A stretch of 64,000 bases of DNA, taken from the NCBI RefSeq assembly GCF_014836615.1, contig NZ_JACSQN010000005.1, positions 186,001 through 250,000 on the forward strand, in the 5' to 3' direction. Positions within the stretch are counted from its first letter, which is position 1. Each line of letters starts with the position of its first letter. A model generated the notes under the pieces. It ran no database searches. It worked only from the letters and a program-made list of their open reading frames with translations, and was not told the origin of the DNA. Made by a program: the position numbers and the translations under genes. Shown here piece by piece: positions 6,676-15,913 of this stretch. This DNA comes from Sporosarcina quadrami. GTDB lineage: Bacteria > Bacillota > Bacilli > Bacillales_A > Planococcaceae.

Positions 6676-8796
6676 TTAATACGCAACAGTTTCAACCTCG
6701 CTTTCGTAGGTAGATTCCAAACGGACGTCTTCATAGCCTTTGCGTTTAGCTTTGATTTCATAAGCAAACGGGATATTGTCACCTTTTACGGTGAAACGAT
6801 CAGACTGTAAACTGTCGGGTTCAACGTAGATTTGACCAGGGCCATATGGCGTTAAAAACACTTCATACTGGATATCCGTGTTGACGGTCTCGGCAAATAA
6901 CGAATCAATGTGGATGACACACTCGCCGTTCGCCACCTGTCCACGTCCGATATCTCCAAAGTAGTATTCGGCTGTTTCATAGGCAGAGACGTTCACTCTT
7001 CCGTGTGACGTTGGGACAGAAGCGTTTTTCGCTCCTTGAACATCCAGATTACCCCTTATGCCAACACCCCCGCTTAACGCCCAAATCTCCAATTCTCCGC
7101 CGTTACTAGTCATTACAGCACGGTTATTGTATGCGCTGATAATAAAATCAGCAGATCCCGAATTGAATCTTATCGTTGCATCGTTATTCCAGCCCTCAGG
7201 GTTAATAGATACTTTACCATTAGCATTACTGGCTTCAAATTTTGCGCCGCCCATATATATTCTTGGCATTAAAGAATTCAAGTGCGTTTGAATGACAAAT
7301 CCAGTCATGACTCCGGCAAGTAATTTATTTGTCGTTACCGAATCATTATAGAGAGCTCCACCATTTATCATAGTGGTATTTGGATACTTCCATAGATTGA
7401 TTTGGTTCGATGCGCCTGTTGCTTTTCCGTCTGCACTCGCGGCAAGCGTTTGAGCCAACCTCGCCATTTCTTGCGCGACATGTGGGTCATATCCGTTTTC
7501 GAAGGTCGTTTCCCCGCCTACTTTGATATTGTTGGCATCCAGTTGGCCGATGGCACCTGCAGAAAGATTAAAACCATCAGCAGTAATTGCTTCGTCAAAT
7601 GTCTTGCCGCCATTTTTACTAATACCAAAACCGATAGATGTCCACGAAGTCAGTTTATTAGGGTCACGCGGATCACGTGCGATAATCCCATTTGTAAATT
7701 CTAATTCCGTCTGTGCCGACTGCAAAGCTAATGTTGCCCGTTGTACGGCATCATCAAGCACATTAAACGGTAACTTTTCCTTACCTTCGAAAATACCATC
7801 AATGCGGTCTTTTGTTCGTTGGAAATCAGCTATACTGTCGACTACACTGCCCCGGATATTAGCAATCGTAAATTGGTTGGATTTCGGTTCTTCGGGAAAT
7901 TCGATGATTTCAACAATGCGCGCATTCAGGTCTAGATTCAAAGGTTCGTAAATGGTAAATACGTCATCTCCCAACTCCACCTGTTCCGTGTTAAATCCCG
8001 CTTTTTTCAACTCGACAGCTTCCATTGTAATGCTAATTTCGGGAACATCTTGTAAGTCATTCTGCAAACGGTCAAGCAACCCTGGATAGGTTGTATACCG
8101 TTCATCATAAACAGGTTTTGCGTGTCGAATTCCATAAAACTCATGTAAAGGAGAAAGATATTCAGCTGTAACGACATAGGAACCATCTTCATTTTGTTTG
8201 CCATATCCTCTGATGTAAGTCGAAAGGTTACTACTATCAACGTTCAATTCGATAGTCTTGATATTATGTTTGTATCGAAATTGAATATCCGTCTTGCGTC
8301 CAATTTGGCGACGGAAGGTTAGGTGCTTGCCGTTTATTTCGACTTCTGCACCAAAACGATTCAGCGCAGTCTGAATGAGTGCCAGTGAGTTGTCATCTCC
8401 GAAGTTCTCGAATGTGACTGACGGAAAAGAATCGACGACCGCATAGGTGTAACCTGTACTTTCCAAGGCGTGTGCAATACACACAGGCAATTGTTTAGCG
8501 CCGGAAATCGTGTTGTACTGATACTCGTCCACAAGATCGAAAAAGATATGATCTGCTTGTATCTGTTTTACAGGAGTATTGCCGATTATCTTTTCGGACA
8601 TCTTCTTAATACGGTATTGCTGCCCGTCATAATCTATCAAACTTTCCTCCACAGCTAATGTGTAGGAATGCTCATTTCTTTCAGTTTTAAATAACAAAAA
8701 AGAGAGCGAATACTCACCATTCACTCTCCGTTTTCTTTGAAGCGACTTATAATCGGTCAGTAATTCGCTCCGACCATCAATGTGTGTGACTATCAT
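6676..8796 (-). CDS. tail spike / tail-associated lysin-type protein
   Basis: A 706-residue structural protein of the tail tip. Residues 1 to about 340 match the prophage tail / minor structural protein domain found after Dit in siphophages (VEESLIDYDGQQYRIKKM, YIRGYGKQNEDG, LGDDVFTIYEP). It forms the hub below Dit. The rest is repetitive and beta-rich, likely host-binding or fibre-docking. No clear peptidase motif is seen in the C-terminal part, so wall-degrading activity is not claimed. The gene lies downstream of the fibre genes, so the Dit-to-spike order is broken by 9305-11350. Confidence 0.85.
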   Translation of the reverse strand: MIVTHIDGRSELLTDYKSLQRKRRVNGEYSLSFLLFKTERNEHSYTLAVEESLIDYDGQQYRIKKMSEKIIGNTPVKQIQADHIFFDLVDEYQYNTISGAKQLPVCIAHALESTGYTYAVVDSFPSVTFENFGDDNSLALIQTALNRFGAEVEINGKHLTFRRQIGRKTDIQFRYKHNIKTIELNVDSSNLSTYIRGYGKQNEDGSYVVTAEYLSPLHEFYGIRHAKPVYDERYTTYPGLLDRLQNDLQDVPEISITMEAVELKKAGFNTEQVELGDDVFTIYEPLNLDLNARIVEIIEFPEEPKSNQFTIANIRGSVVDSIADFQRTKDRIDGIFEGKEKLPFNVLDDAVQRATLALQSAQTELEFTNGIIARDPRDPNKLTSWTSIGFGISKNGGKTFDEAITADGFNLSAGAIGQLDANNIKVGGETTFENGYDPHVAQEMARLAQTLAASADGKATGASNQINLWKYPNTTMINGGALYNDSVTTNKLLAGVMTGFVIQTHLNSLMPRIYMGGAKFEASNANGKVSINPEGWNNDATIRFNSGSADFIISAYNNRAVMTSNGGELEIWALSGGVGIRGNLDVQGAKNASVPTSHGRVNVSAYETAEYYFGDIGRGQVANGECVIHIDSLFAETVNTDIQYEVFLTPYGPGQIYVEPDSLQSDRFTVKGDNIPFAYEIKAKRKGYEDVRLESTYESEVETVAY

Positions 8797-8816
8797 TTAA
8801 TCACCTGTCTTTCCTA

Positions 8817-8960
8817 TCACTGTTTAATCAGGTCTTGTTTTCCTTCCGCTATTAAAATAGCATCAACGTCATCCTGGTACCGTTTGTAAACAGAGATGCT
8901 GAAAACATACTCATATTGCTGACTACCTTCCATGATTTTTAACGCGATAAACATTGCCAT
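8817..8960 (-). CDS. XkdX-like small tail protein (47 aa)
   Basis: An ORF of 47 codons, MAMFIALKIMEGSQQYEYV through EGKQDLIKQ. GGGAGG lies 8 bases before the ATG, and the start overlaps the preceding stop in TGATG. Its size and place, between a tail-fibre accessory protein and the tail spike, suggest the XkdX type of small tail protein; the sequence match itself is weak. Confidence 0.6.
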   Translation of the reverse strand: MAMFIALKIMEGSQQYEYVFSISVYKRYQDDVDAILIAEGKQDLIKQ

Positions 8961-9289
8961 CACAAACTACCTCCCATTAAATTTGGTATAATATCAAACA
9001 TTAATTCCTCTATGACTTGTTCTTGCAGTCTTACTTTTTCCTCCAAGAGTTCCATTTCAGTCGGTTCGACAGGATGAGGTTTAACAATATCCTCTATCTC
9101 TTCTTGCGTCGCCCCTTCTATCCATTCAACGCCTGTCCATCTTGCTTTGATTAATCCGTGTGGTGGTTCAGATACTATAAAGCGTTCACCTAATTCTTCT
9201 ACCGGATTCCCATCAGTATTGAAAACGACCGGGATAGTATCAACTTTAAATCCTTCATCATCTATTTCATAAACTTGTCTATATGACAC
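8960..9289 (-). CDS. tail-fibre associated protein, XkdW-like
   Basis: A 109-residue protein with the pattern FIVSEPPHGLIKARWTGVEWIEGA found in small proteins encoded next to phage tail fibres, followed by a charged C-terminal coiled coil (MELLEEKVRLQEQVIEELMF). It probably assists fibre or baseplate assembly. AGGAGG-like sites precede the ATG at 9289. Confidence 0.7.
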   Translation of the reverse strand: MSYRQVYEIDDEGFKVDTIPVVFNTDGNPVEELGERFIVSEPPHGLIKARWTGVEWIEGATQEEIEDIVKPHPVEPTEMELLEEKVRLQEQVIEELMFDIIPNLMGGSL

Positions 9290-9304
9290 GAGAATCCCTC
9301 CTTT

Positions 9305-10738
9305 TTATCCCACGCTGTATACAAAATCGAAATAGAAAATCTCGTTTGCGATATAGGCCACAGCTCCGTTACTCCTTACCTGCACATGCTTTCCGGTAGA
9401 GGACATCGCGGCAGTTCCTCCTTTAGGTCTGTAGCTAAACGGCATTGTGGTCATATAATTCCCAGCATTGGTCGATTCAACAAATCCTCTGAAACAAACT
9501 AAATCCCCGACTTTTTTGTACTGTAAAAATCCGCCTGAAGGAAATGACCATCCCGCTCCGAGAGTTGCGTTTATCCATCCGGTGTCGGGAAGAGGGCCGA
9601 TTTCAGTCCAGGTTGACCAAACTCCATTTGTGCATACACGTTGGTATTGTTTATTCGATCGCCAATCAATTAACACTTGAGTAACCCACGAATTTTTATC
9701 ATAGGACATTACAAATAAAGCGCCGTCTGTTACGCCAGCAGGTAACTTTCCCGAACTAGACGCCGCGTAATAGAATCCAGTTGTCTTTGCAGTATCCGCA
9801 TCGGAAGTTGTTCGGGATGATAAATTCGCTCCCAAACCATTCTCCTTCGCAAAATTAATAGCGTTGACCTCTGCGTTATTCCATTTCGTTTTTTCCTCCT
9901 GCTTCACATGAATCTCCGAGTTACCAGTATGACTGCTCAACTCCTGCTTAGTAGCCAGCCCCGTCAAATCCGGGTCAGGAATCACAATTTCGACATTTCC
10001 CGTTCCATCCGGTAATTTGCCATTCACACTGGATACCGCCCCGACGTCCTGTCCGTTGTACTTTAATTTTCCTGCAACATCAGATAAGGCATCCAGTACA
10101 GGCATGTTACTATGTGGTTGATAATCACCTGCAGGCAATGCTCCCACATCAGCCGCAGTCAATATGACGGCGCCTGTTTTATTGTTGACGGATGCTACCA
10201 ATCCTGAATCGAAGATATCCTGCACGGCATCGCCCTGACGTTTAGCATAGTCGCCTTGTTCTTGCGTGTAAATAGTAACCGTTTCTGCTGTCATAGCCGC
10301 TCTAACGGCTTCATCTGCACCTAAATTAGCCGCTTGTGTTGCATCAACAACTGCTATTTTTAATGCAGACAGATTGGCAGCTTCAAGGTTCGCGTTTCCT
10401 GCCGCTTGGTCAGCCGCTATTGCTTTTTCATCCGCATACACGCCTTTTTGTTGGGCAAAGTCACCTTGTACATTTGCGTAATCACCTTGGGTCTTTGCAT
10501 ATCCACCTTGTGTCGTGGCATATAAGGCTTCCTCGTTAGCGTGTGTTGCAGCTGCATTAGCGTTATCGCGCGCAACGGTTAAGCTTTCAATAAATCCGCC
10601 GCCGATCAAATCTTCCACGACTGTATTCAATCCGGCTTCCATGTTTGTAATATCGATGCCGATTTGGCTAAAGTTCGCGTTTAGATCGTTGCGATAACCT
10701 CTGTCTAAATTAACGTTGATTGTTCTATATCGTGCCAC
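9305..10738 (-). CDS. tail fibre / baseplate receptor-binding protein
   Basis: A 477-residue fibre. Residues 1-60 are a conserved docking segment (MARYRTINVNLDRGYRNDL). Residues about 75-175 hold a low-complexity repeat of the form Y-A-K-T-Q-G-D-Y-A (YAKTQGDYANVQGDFAQQKG), a trimeric coiled-coil type stalk found in Bacillus phage fibres. The middle has VNGKLPDGTGNVEI, a collar motif. The C-terminal 150 residues have a pyocin-knob-like WTEIG and a beta-rich head. This head is the likely receptor-binding part. Confidence 0.82.
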   Translation of the reverse strand: MARYRTINVNLDRGYRNDLNANFSQIGIDITNMEAGLNTVVEDLIGGGFIESLTVARDNANAAATHANEEALYATTQGGYAKTQGDYANVQGDFAQQKGVYADEKAIAADQAAGNANLEAANLSALKIAVVDATQAANLGADEAVRAAMTAETVTIYTQEQGDYAKRQGDAVQDIFDSGLVASVNNKTGAVILTAADVGALPAGDYQPHSNMPVLDALSDVAGKLKYNGQDVGAVSSVNGKLPDGTGNVEIVIPDPDLTGLATKQELSSHTGNSEIHVKQEEKTKWNNAEVNAINFAKENGLGANLSSRTTSDADTAKTTGFYYAASSSGKLPAGVTDGALFVMSYDKNSWVTQVLIDWRSNKQYQRVCTNGVWSTWTEIGPLPDTGWINATLGAGWSFPSGGFLQYKKVGDLVCFRGFVESTNAGNYMTTMPFSYRPKGGTAAMSSTGKHVQVRSNGAVAYIANEIFYFDFVYSVG

Positions 10739-10774
10739 TTTATCACCGCCTAAATATTAATTTGAAGGATTCCC

Positions 10775-10805
10775 CATTCTTTTGTCGAAACAAGACTATA
10801 GAATG
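10775..10805. promoter_or_regulatory. imperfect inverted repeat upstream of the plus-strand gene
   Basis: CATTCTTTTGTC (10775-10786) and GACTATAGAATG (10794-10805) are inverted copies with 10 of 12 matches. The repeat ends just before the ribosome-binding site of the gene at 10822. It may be an operator or a 5' RNA hairpin. No convincing -35/-10 pair was found. Confidence 0.4.
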
Positions 10806-10821
10806 AATGGGGGTGAAAATA

Positions 10822-11274
10822 TTGTCTAATGAAGAAAGTAATGAAACACCAAAGTTGCTGAGTGATAGGATTGACGCAAGAGCTTTAACAGTAAACATCT
10901 TTTATGATGCGATTGAAACGTTGAAATCCGGAAAGATTGAAGGAGTTTCAATGGGCCAGGATACACAACTAGTAATTTACACAACATTCGGTACGGTAAC
11001 GGGTCAACTCATGGAAGATGAATATGAGAATGACGCTCAATTAAATAGTGCTGCAATGATCCATGAGATCTTTATGAAAGTGAGAAACAAGCAACTAATA
11101 AGCTTGGAAGAAGAAGGTGTTAATAGGCTTGTAAATGACTCAGGATACATTCCTATAGTCAATGCTCAAATTACACCTTTCGGTAATCCTAACAACGTAC
11201 ACCGACTCGGCTATTTCTTGCTCTATCCCGATCAAATAACCGGCTTAACTTTTGGACAGTATCAGCAAGATTAA
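10822..11274 (+). CDS. plus-strand accessory (moron) protein, unknown
   Basis: A 150-residue soluble protein starting at TTG 10822, 6 bases after GGGGGTG (an in-frame ATG at 10807 lies upstream of that site). It has no signal or membrane segment. The beta-strand-like core DTQLVIYTTFGTVTGQL could be a small barrel. I do not recognise the family. It is encoded against the late operon between the fibre and Dit genes, so it is likely read in the lysogen, and late transcription would produce its antisense. Its last 86 bases overlap a minus-strand ORF. Confidence 0.6.
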   Translation: MSNEESNETPKLLSDRIDARALTVNIFYDAIETLKSGKIEGVSMGQDTQLVIYTTFGTVTGQLMEDEYENDAQLNSAAMIHEIFMKVRNKQLISLEEEGVNRLVNDSGYIPIVNAQITPFGNPNNVHRLGYFLLYPDQITGLTFGQYQQD

Positions 11275-11350
11275 TATTATCGGCAACCTCAACATTAATT
11301 GTTAAAGTCACTGTGTTTGCAGTGGCTTTTTCTGTTTTAGCTTTACCCAT
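11189..11350 (-). CDS. small late-operon protein (53 aa), convergent overlap
   Basis: ATG 11350 has a perfect AGGAGG 7 bases upstream, directly after the Dit gene. The product begins MGKAKTEKATANTVTLTINV and ends RNSRVGVRC. Its 3' half is antisense to the end of the plus-strand gene at 10822-11274 (86 bases). The strong ribosome-binding site supports translation; the function is unknown. Confidence 0.5.
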   Translation of the reverse strand: MGKAKTEKATANTVTLTINVEVADNINLADTVQKLSRLFDRDRARNSRVGVRC

Positions 11351-11362
11351 CGTTTACACCTC

Positions 11363-12178
11363 CTAGATCGTATGGAATCTAAATTCAAAGGAAATCAAAA
11401 AAGAACCACTCGCACCGGTTATGGTGAAGTCGTTCCATCCTTTTTCAAGTGTTATTAATTTCCGATTCGTTTGTCCGAATATCGTCAGACTGTTCTTCAA
11501 TGAGCGCACGCCATCCAGCAAGATTGTATCGTTTGTGGAGGACGTGCCATTAAATTGCCATTCGTCACCTGTTGTAATGTTACGGATTTTCAATTTGTCC
11601 GATGCGCCTTGATACTTTATTTTCAATGGTATCCGCCGCGGATCAATAGGAATGTCCGAACCGTTGTAGATGCGGAAGGTTGACGTGTTGTGCGCATAGA
11701 CTAAATCCTCCGATATGACACCTTGCCCGACTTGCCACTTTTCAGCCGTGAATGTGAACGGGTCGAGCGTGGTTCCGTAGGATTCGGCATAAGCAGATGG
11801 AGAAGTAAATTCAATTTCCAACTTCCCTGTTCGAATGTTTACCCGCTCCGGTGTAAACGATGTTGCCGTTTTCACCTTCCATCTCTTGCGAGGTTCGTAT
11901 TTGTCGATAATGTAAAAATGTTGCCTGGCATCGAATAAGCGAAACACTTCATCACGCAATAATACATAGTCGAACTTATCGACCGCTTTAAGCATGAATG
12001 TACAGCGCATCGTCCGACCTTCGAAAGTCGTTCCAGTATCGATATAACCGTCTCTTCCTTCCATACTTTCTTGTGAGTGGCGAGGGATTGGAGAGTCGAC
12101 TGTGAAGGTAAGAGGGACTAGACCGAATGATGCTAAGTCGTATCTTGTCCCGTCTATTTTTTCGATTGATATACTCAT
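11363..12178 (-). CDS. distal tail protein (Dit), Sipho_tail family
   Basis: A 271-residue protein that forms the hexameric ring joining the tail tube to the tip. N-terminal residues 1-140 have the Sipho_tail pattern (DSPIPRHSQESMEGRDGYID, GRTMRCTFMLKAVDKFDY, FYIIDKYEPRKRWKV); the C-terminal half is a galectin-like beta domain. Its ATG overlaps the tape-measure stop in ATGA, so translation is coupled, in the usual TMP-Dit order. Confidence 0.88.
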   Translation of the reverse strand: MSISIEKIDGTRYDLASFGLVPLTFTVDSPIPRHSQESMEGRDGYIDTGTTFEGRTMRCTFMLKAVDKFDYVLLRDEVFRLFDARQHFYIIDKYEPRKRWKVKTATSFTPERVNIRTGKLEIEFTSPSAYAESYGTTLDPFTFTAEKWQVGQGVISEDLVYAHNTSTFRIYNGSDIPIDPRRIPLKIKYQGASDKLKIRNITTGDEWQFNGTSSTNDTILLDGVRSLKNSLTIFGQTNRKLITLEKGWNDFTITGASGSFLISFEFRFHTI

Positions 12179-15100
12179 CTCTTCTTCACCCCGATGTAAC
12201 GTAATTGAGAACTCATTTTGTTATCCATTTTTGTATCTACTACATCAAATACCGCTTCACCGATTACTTGGCCGTCCAGGTAGATCGGAGCAGGTTGGAT
12301 GTGGATGACTTGATCGGCGGGCTGATTACTTTTGTTTAAGTTGTCCGTGAATCGAGCAGCCTCACCTGATGCCCTCGCCCCAGTCTCATAAGCGGGAAGA
12401 TTGTTCATTGCCTTCAATATTTTCTTGGACTCATCATGCGTAAAAACTTCATATCCCGCAGGACGATTGTACATTCCAAAATTCAACAATTCCCACTTGT
12501 TCCCCATACGGCCAAGTTCATAACCTTCCTCACCTGCGATAAATTTCCCGCCTGGATGGTAGTCTGTTCCGGTTGCGTAACCGATCGGCATGGGACCTGT
12601 TTGGATATTGACGGTCTTATTGACGCTTGAACCGATTTGGCTATTTAAAGAAGCGATACTTGGATTCGTCTTGACGTTTACTTCTTTGTAAATCGTCTTT
12701 CCGGCAACAACGTTCATTTCTTCAAGTTTCCGACGAGCTTCATCAATTTTCTTTTGCTGATCTGTGAGTTTTTTATTCTGCTCATCGTATTCTCCGCCAA
12801 CTAGACCGCCGGCTTTTCTCATCTCTTCAAGTTTCTTACGTGCTGTATCGATATTTCGTTGTTCTTCATTCAATTTCGAGATACCTTGACCACGTTCAGC
12901 TGTGATGCCTGCTTGTAGCAAAATCATCTCTTCATATTCGCCAATCAGACGGTCAAAGGCCGCAAGTTCCTTATTTGTTTCTTCAAGGGACTTCTGCTTC
13001 TTTCCTATTTCTTTCTCGATTTTATCGACTTTATCTTGTGCTCGGAAAACTGCATTATCAGCGAGAATAGCTTCTTGTTCGCCCCACTTGATCATTTGAT
13101 TTAGCTTGTCCAATTCAGAACCTGTTGCAGTGGCTGCACGTTCACGTAGTTTTGCGAGTTCAAGATTCTTTTCATTAAGTTTACCGACGGCAGTAGTCAC
13201 ATCGTCATTCGCTTTGGATCGTTTCTTTTCGTCTTCTTTTATAGCTTCCGTCAGCTTTTTTTGATTGGTGAGTAAGCCTTCTTGCTTTTTAATTTCTGTG
13301 GAAAGCTTCGCATACGTATCATTCGTCAATCGCGTTCTTTCTTCTTGATTCAGCTTTTTCAATTCTTCCAAGACATGAGTATAGGCATTCCCTTGTTCTG
13401 AAATAGCTTTAGCTGTGGATGGGGCTTTCTGAACCAACGTATCGTTCAATTCGAGGAATCTGCCCATTTCATCGTTCGTCAGACCGGATTTCTCAAATAA
13501 CTTTTGCTGTTCGTCAGTCAAAGTTTTGATGGCTTCTTCAGACTTAGCGTTTTTCAATTCAGACGAGATGTCCATAAAACGCAGCATTTCATCAGTAGAT
13601 AACTTGTTCTTTAATTTCAATTGTTCAAATGCCACAATCGTTTTATCGAGAGTATCTATTTCTTCTTTTCGTCTTTCAATTGACTTCAAAGTAGTATCAA
13701 GACTTTCGTACATTGCTTTGTCCAATGCGTATACACCGACAGCAAGTGCGCCTATTCCCAATACTGCCAATCCGACAGGAGTAGCTGCACCAGGTCCCAT
13801 TAATGCAAAACGACCAAGCATACCTCCGCCGCCCGCCTTGCCTAGTGTGGACATGAGTTTACCGCCTACACTAACGACGCCACCGACAGTAGTTGTCAAT
13901 CCGCCAAGAGCGATTGATGCGGGACCGACAGCAGCCACTAACGCTAATAATTTAATAATGGTCTGTTGTTGGCTTTCATCCATTTCAGAAAAAGCGATTG
14001 CTCCTGCTTCAATTTGCCGGATAAACGGCTCAGCCGCATCGATCGCACTCATGAGCGCAGGAATCAATGCGTCGCCTAACGAGATGCCGATATCTTTTAT
14101 TCGGTTCCACAAGATTTTCAATTGTGATTCGGTTGTCTTATATCTTTCTTCCGCTTCTTTTGTGAGTGCAATGTTTGCGTCCCAGGCTTCAGTGGATAAG
14201 TCAACCGCTTTTGCAAATAACTCACTTGCGCCACCAGCACGCAATAAAGAGTCACGCAAGCGGATTTCTGTGATACCCATTTCTTGAAGCATTTCAATAG
14301 CAGAACTTCCTGCTTCTTCCGCATTGGCTAAACCATTTATGAAAGCACCAAGTGCGCCGATTGCATCTTTCTCGAATGCTTTCTTAAACTCCTCACCCGT
14401 CATACCCGCAATTTTAGCGAAGTTTTCAAGGTCAGCTCCTGACTTCACGAGGGCAGATAGTTCCTTTTTCGTCATGCCCATATCTTCAGCCAGATACCCG
14501 AAAGCTTTACCACTATGGGAAGCCATCATTTGTAAATCGCGAAGTGAAAGACCAGTCGTACTCATGAGGTCGTTCATCTTTTTAAATCCAGAAGAGGTGG
14601 CGACTTGCATATTGACCATGACACGGGATATTGCCGATCCACCCATTTCTGCTTCGATTCCCACAGATGAGAGAGCAGTGGCGAGTGCCAAGATATCTGC
14701 TTCGGACATACCTACCTGGGCTCCAGCTCCAGCAAGTCGTAATCCCATATCTACGATTTCACGTTCAGTCGTAGCGAAATTATTACCGAGTTCAACTACA
14801 ACAGAGCCTAACTTATCAAAATCCTTTTGAGACATTTGCGTGATATTTGCAAATCGTGCCAATGCAGTCGCCGCATCTTCTGCGGACATATTTGTTGCCA
14901 CGCCCATATTAATCATTGTTTTGGTGAAACCCTCGATTGCGTCGTTTTGAATGCCAAGCTGTCCGGCTACTTCTGCAACGCTCGCAATTTCAGTAGCAGC
15001 AGCAGGGATTTCTTTTGCCATATCTCGAATAGCGCGGGATAGTGATGCGAATTCCTCTTCGGTCATGTCGACGGTTTTGCGGACGCCTGCGAATGCAGAT

Positions 15101-15639
15101 TCATAGTCTGAAGCCGCTTTAAATGCAGCTGTTCCAATCCCTACAATCGGAGCTGTCACTTTCATTGAGTAAGTTTTCCCGAAGTCCGTCATACTTTTTC
15201 CGATGGACTGCATTTTGTCGCCTGTTTCCTGCCATTGTTTACCCAAACGTTGCAAAGGGTCTATTTGCTGTTTTATTGCGCCATTCACACGTTCTAGTTG
15301 CTGTTCTGTTCGATTCATTGCCGCGACCGACTTGTTATACTCGTCGGACAGTTTACGTGTTTGGTCTGAGTCCTCGCCTTTCACACGCTTCGATTCTTCG
15401 TAACGCTTCCGTAATTCTTCAACTTGTTCTTTTTGAGTTTTTAATGTACGCGTGAGAATATCTGATTGTTCACGAAGCCCCTTCAAACTTTGGCTATAAT
15501 CTTTACCGCTGGATTTAGCCACTCCCATTTCAGTCCTGAGACTCTTCAGGTCGTTCTTAAATCCTTGTAACGACTTTACGGACCCTTCATCTTCCCACGA
15601 TAATCTGGTGCGGAGCGTACCGACATCTTTACTCGCCAA
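12175..15639 (-). CDS. tail tape measure protein (TP901 type)
   Basis: An 1154-residue protein that sets tail length and goes into the host ahead of the DNA. The N-terminal coiled coil (residues about 20-140) is followed by the TP901 core (about 165-500; SDYESAFAGVRKTVDM and EIASVAEVAGQLGI). Hydrophobic segments lie near 565-650 (LLALVAAVGPASIAL, AVLGIGALAVGVYAL). Long coiled coils follow to about 1000, then a Gly-rich C-terminal tail. At about 0.15 nm per residue (family rule) the tail would be near 170 nm. Confidence 0.95.
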   Translation of the reverse strand: MASKDVGTLRTRLSWEDEGSVKSLQGFKNDLKSLRTEMGVAKSSGKDYSQSLKGLREQSDILTRTLKTQKEQVEELRKRYEESKRVKGEDSDQTRKLSDEYNKSVAAMNRTEQQLERVNGAIKQQIDPLQRLGKQWQETGDKMQSIGKSMTDFGKTYSMKVTAPIVGIGTAAFKAASDYESAFAGVRKTVDMTEEEFASLSRAIRDMAKEIPAAATEIASVAEVAGQLGIQNDAIEGFTKTMINMGVATNMSAEDAATALARFANITQMSQKDFDKLGSVVVELGNNFATTEREIVDMGLRLAGAGAQVGMSEADILALATALSSVGIEAEMGGSAISRVMVNMQVATSSGFKKMNDLMSTTGLSLRDLQMMASHSGKAFGYLAEDMGMTKKELSALVKSGADLENFAKIAGMTGEEFKKAFEKDAIGALGAFINGLANAEEAGSSAIEMLQEMGITEIRLRDSLLRAGGASELFAKAVDLSTEAWDANIALTKEAEERYKTTESQLKILWNRIKDIGISLGDALIPALMSAIDAAEPFIRQIEAGAIAFSEMDESQQQTIIKLLALVAAVGPASIALGGLTTTVGGVVSVGGKLMSTLGKAGGGGMLGRFALMGPGAATPVGLAVLGIGALAVGVYALDKAMYESLDTTLKSIERRKEEIDTLDKTIVAFEQLKLKNKLSTDEMLRFMDISSELKNAKSEEAIKTLTDEQQKLFEKSGLTNDEMGRFLELNDTLVQKAPSTAKAISEQGNAYTHVLEELKKLNQEERTRLTNDTYAKLSTEIKKQEGLLTNQKKLTEAIKEDEKKRSKANDDVTTAVGKLNEKNLELAKLRERAATATGSELDKLNQMIKWGEQEAILADNAVFRAQDKVDKIEKEIGKKQKSLEETNKELAAFDRLIGEYEEMILLQAGITAERGQGISKLNEEQRNIDTARKKLEEMRKAGGLVGGEYDEQNKKLTDQQKKIDEARRKLEEMNVVAGKTIYKEVNVKTNPSIASLNSQIGSSVNKTVNIQTGPMPIGYATGTDYHPGGKFIAGEEGYELGRMGNKWELLNFGMYNRPAGYEVFTHDESKKILKAMNNLPAYETGARASGEAARFTDNLNKSNQPADQVIHIQPAPIYLDGQVIGEAVFDVVDTKMDNKMSSQLRYIGVKKR

Positions 15640-15663
15640 CTACCTCACCTGCCTTTATATAAA

Positions 15664-15691
15664 GAAAAAAGCCGCGTTAAAGGACGCGACT
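15664..15691 (-). terminator. hairpin with T-run between tail chaperone and tape measure
   Basis: On the minus strand AGTCGCGT pairs with ACGCGGCT around a 6-base loop (plus 15670-15691), followed by TTTTTTC. It lies inside the late operon, so it may lower rather than stop expression of the genes downstream. Confidence 0.6.
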
Positions 15692-15721
15692 CAAACCTAG
15701 ATATGCGGATCACCGCCTGGT

Positions 15722-15913
15722 CTACCAAATATCTGATAGATAGACCTCTTTTTCACGAGGAGCATAATCATCAACCTCCATGAGTTCATTAAAAAAGTGA
15801 ACGTCTAACTGATCAATTTCAGTCATCGTCCACTTGGGGGCATGCGGTTGTTTGGGGAACATCATGTTCCGATAAAGTTGTTTAAGGGAAGTGTACGCTT
15901 CTTGCCACGTCAC
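15722..15913 (-). CDS. tail chaperone T-part, made by -1 frameshift
   Basis: A 63-codon frame (TWQEAYTSLKQLYRNMM to EKEVYLSDIW). It overlaps the end of the preceding chaperone gene in GAGTGACG, and has no ribosome-binding site of its own. The slippery heptamer GGGAAAC just upstream puts ribosomes into exactly this frame, adding QSGG and this stretch to the upstream protein. The product would be a fusion of about 163 residues, equivalent to lambda gpGT. It binds the tape-measure protein during tail assembly. Confidence 0.85.
   Translation of the reverse strand: MTWQEAYTSLKQLYRNMMFPKQPHAPKWTMTEIDQLDVHFFNELMEVDDYAPREKEVYLSDIW

Noticed and set aside
13526-14287. Long plus-strand ORF of 253 codons inside the tape measure gene
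   Set aside because: Complement of a coding region with biased codons; Ser/Ala/Pro-rich, without homologous look or ribosome-binding site.
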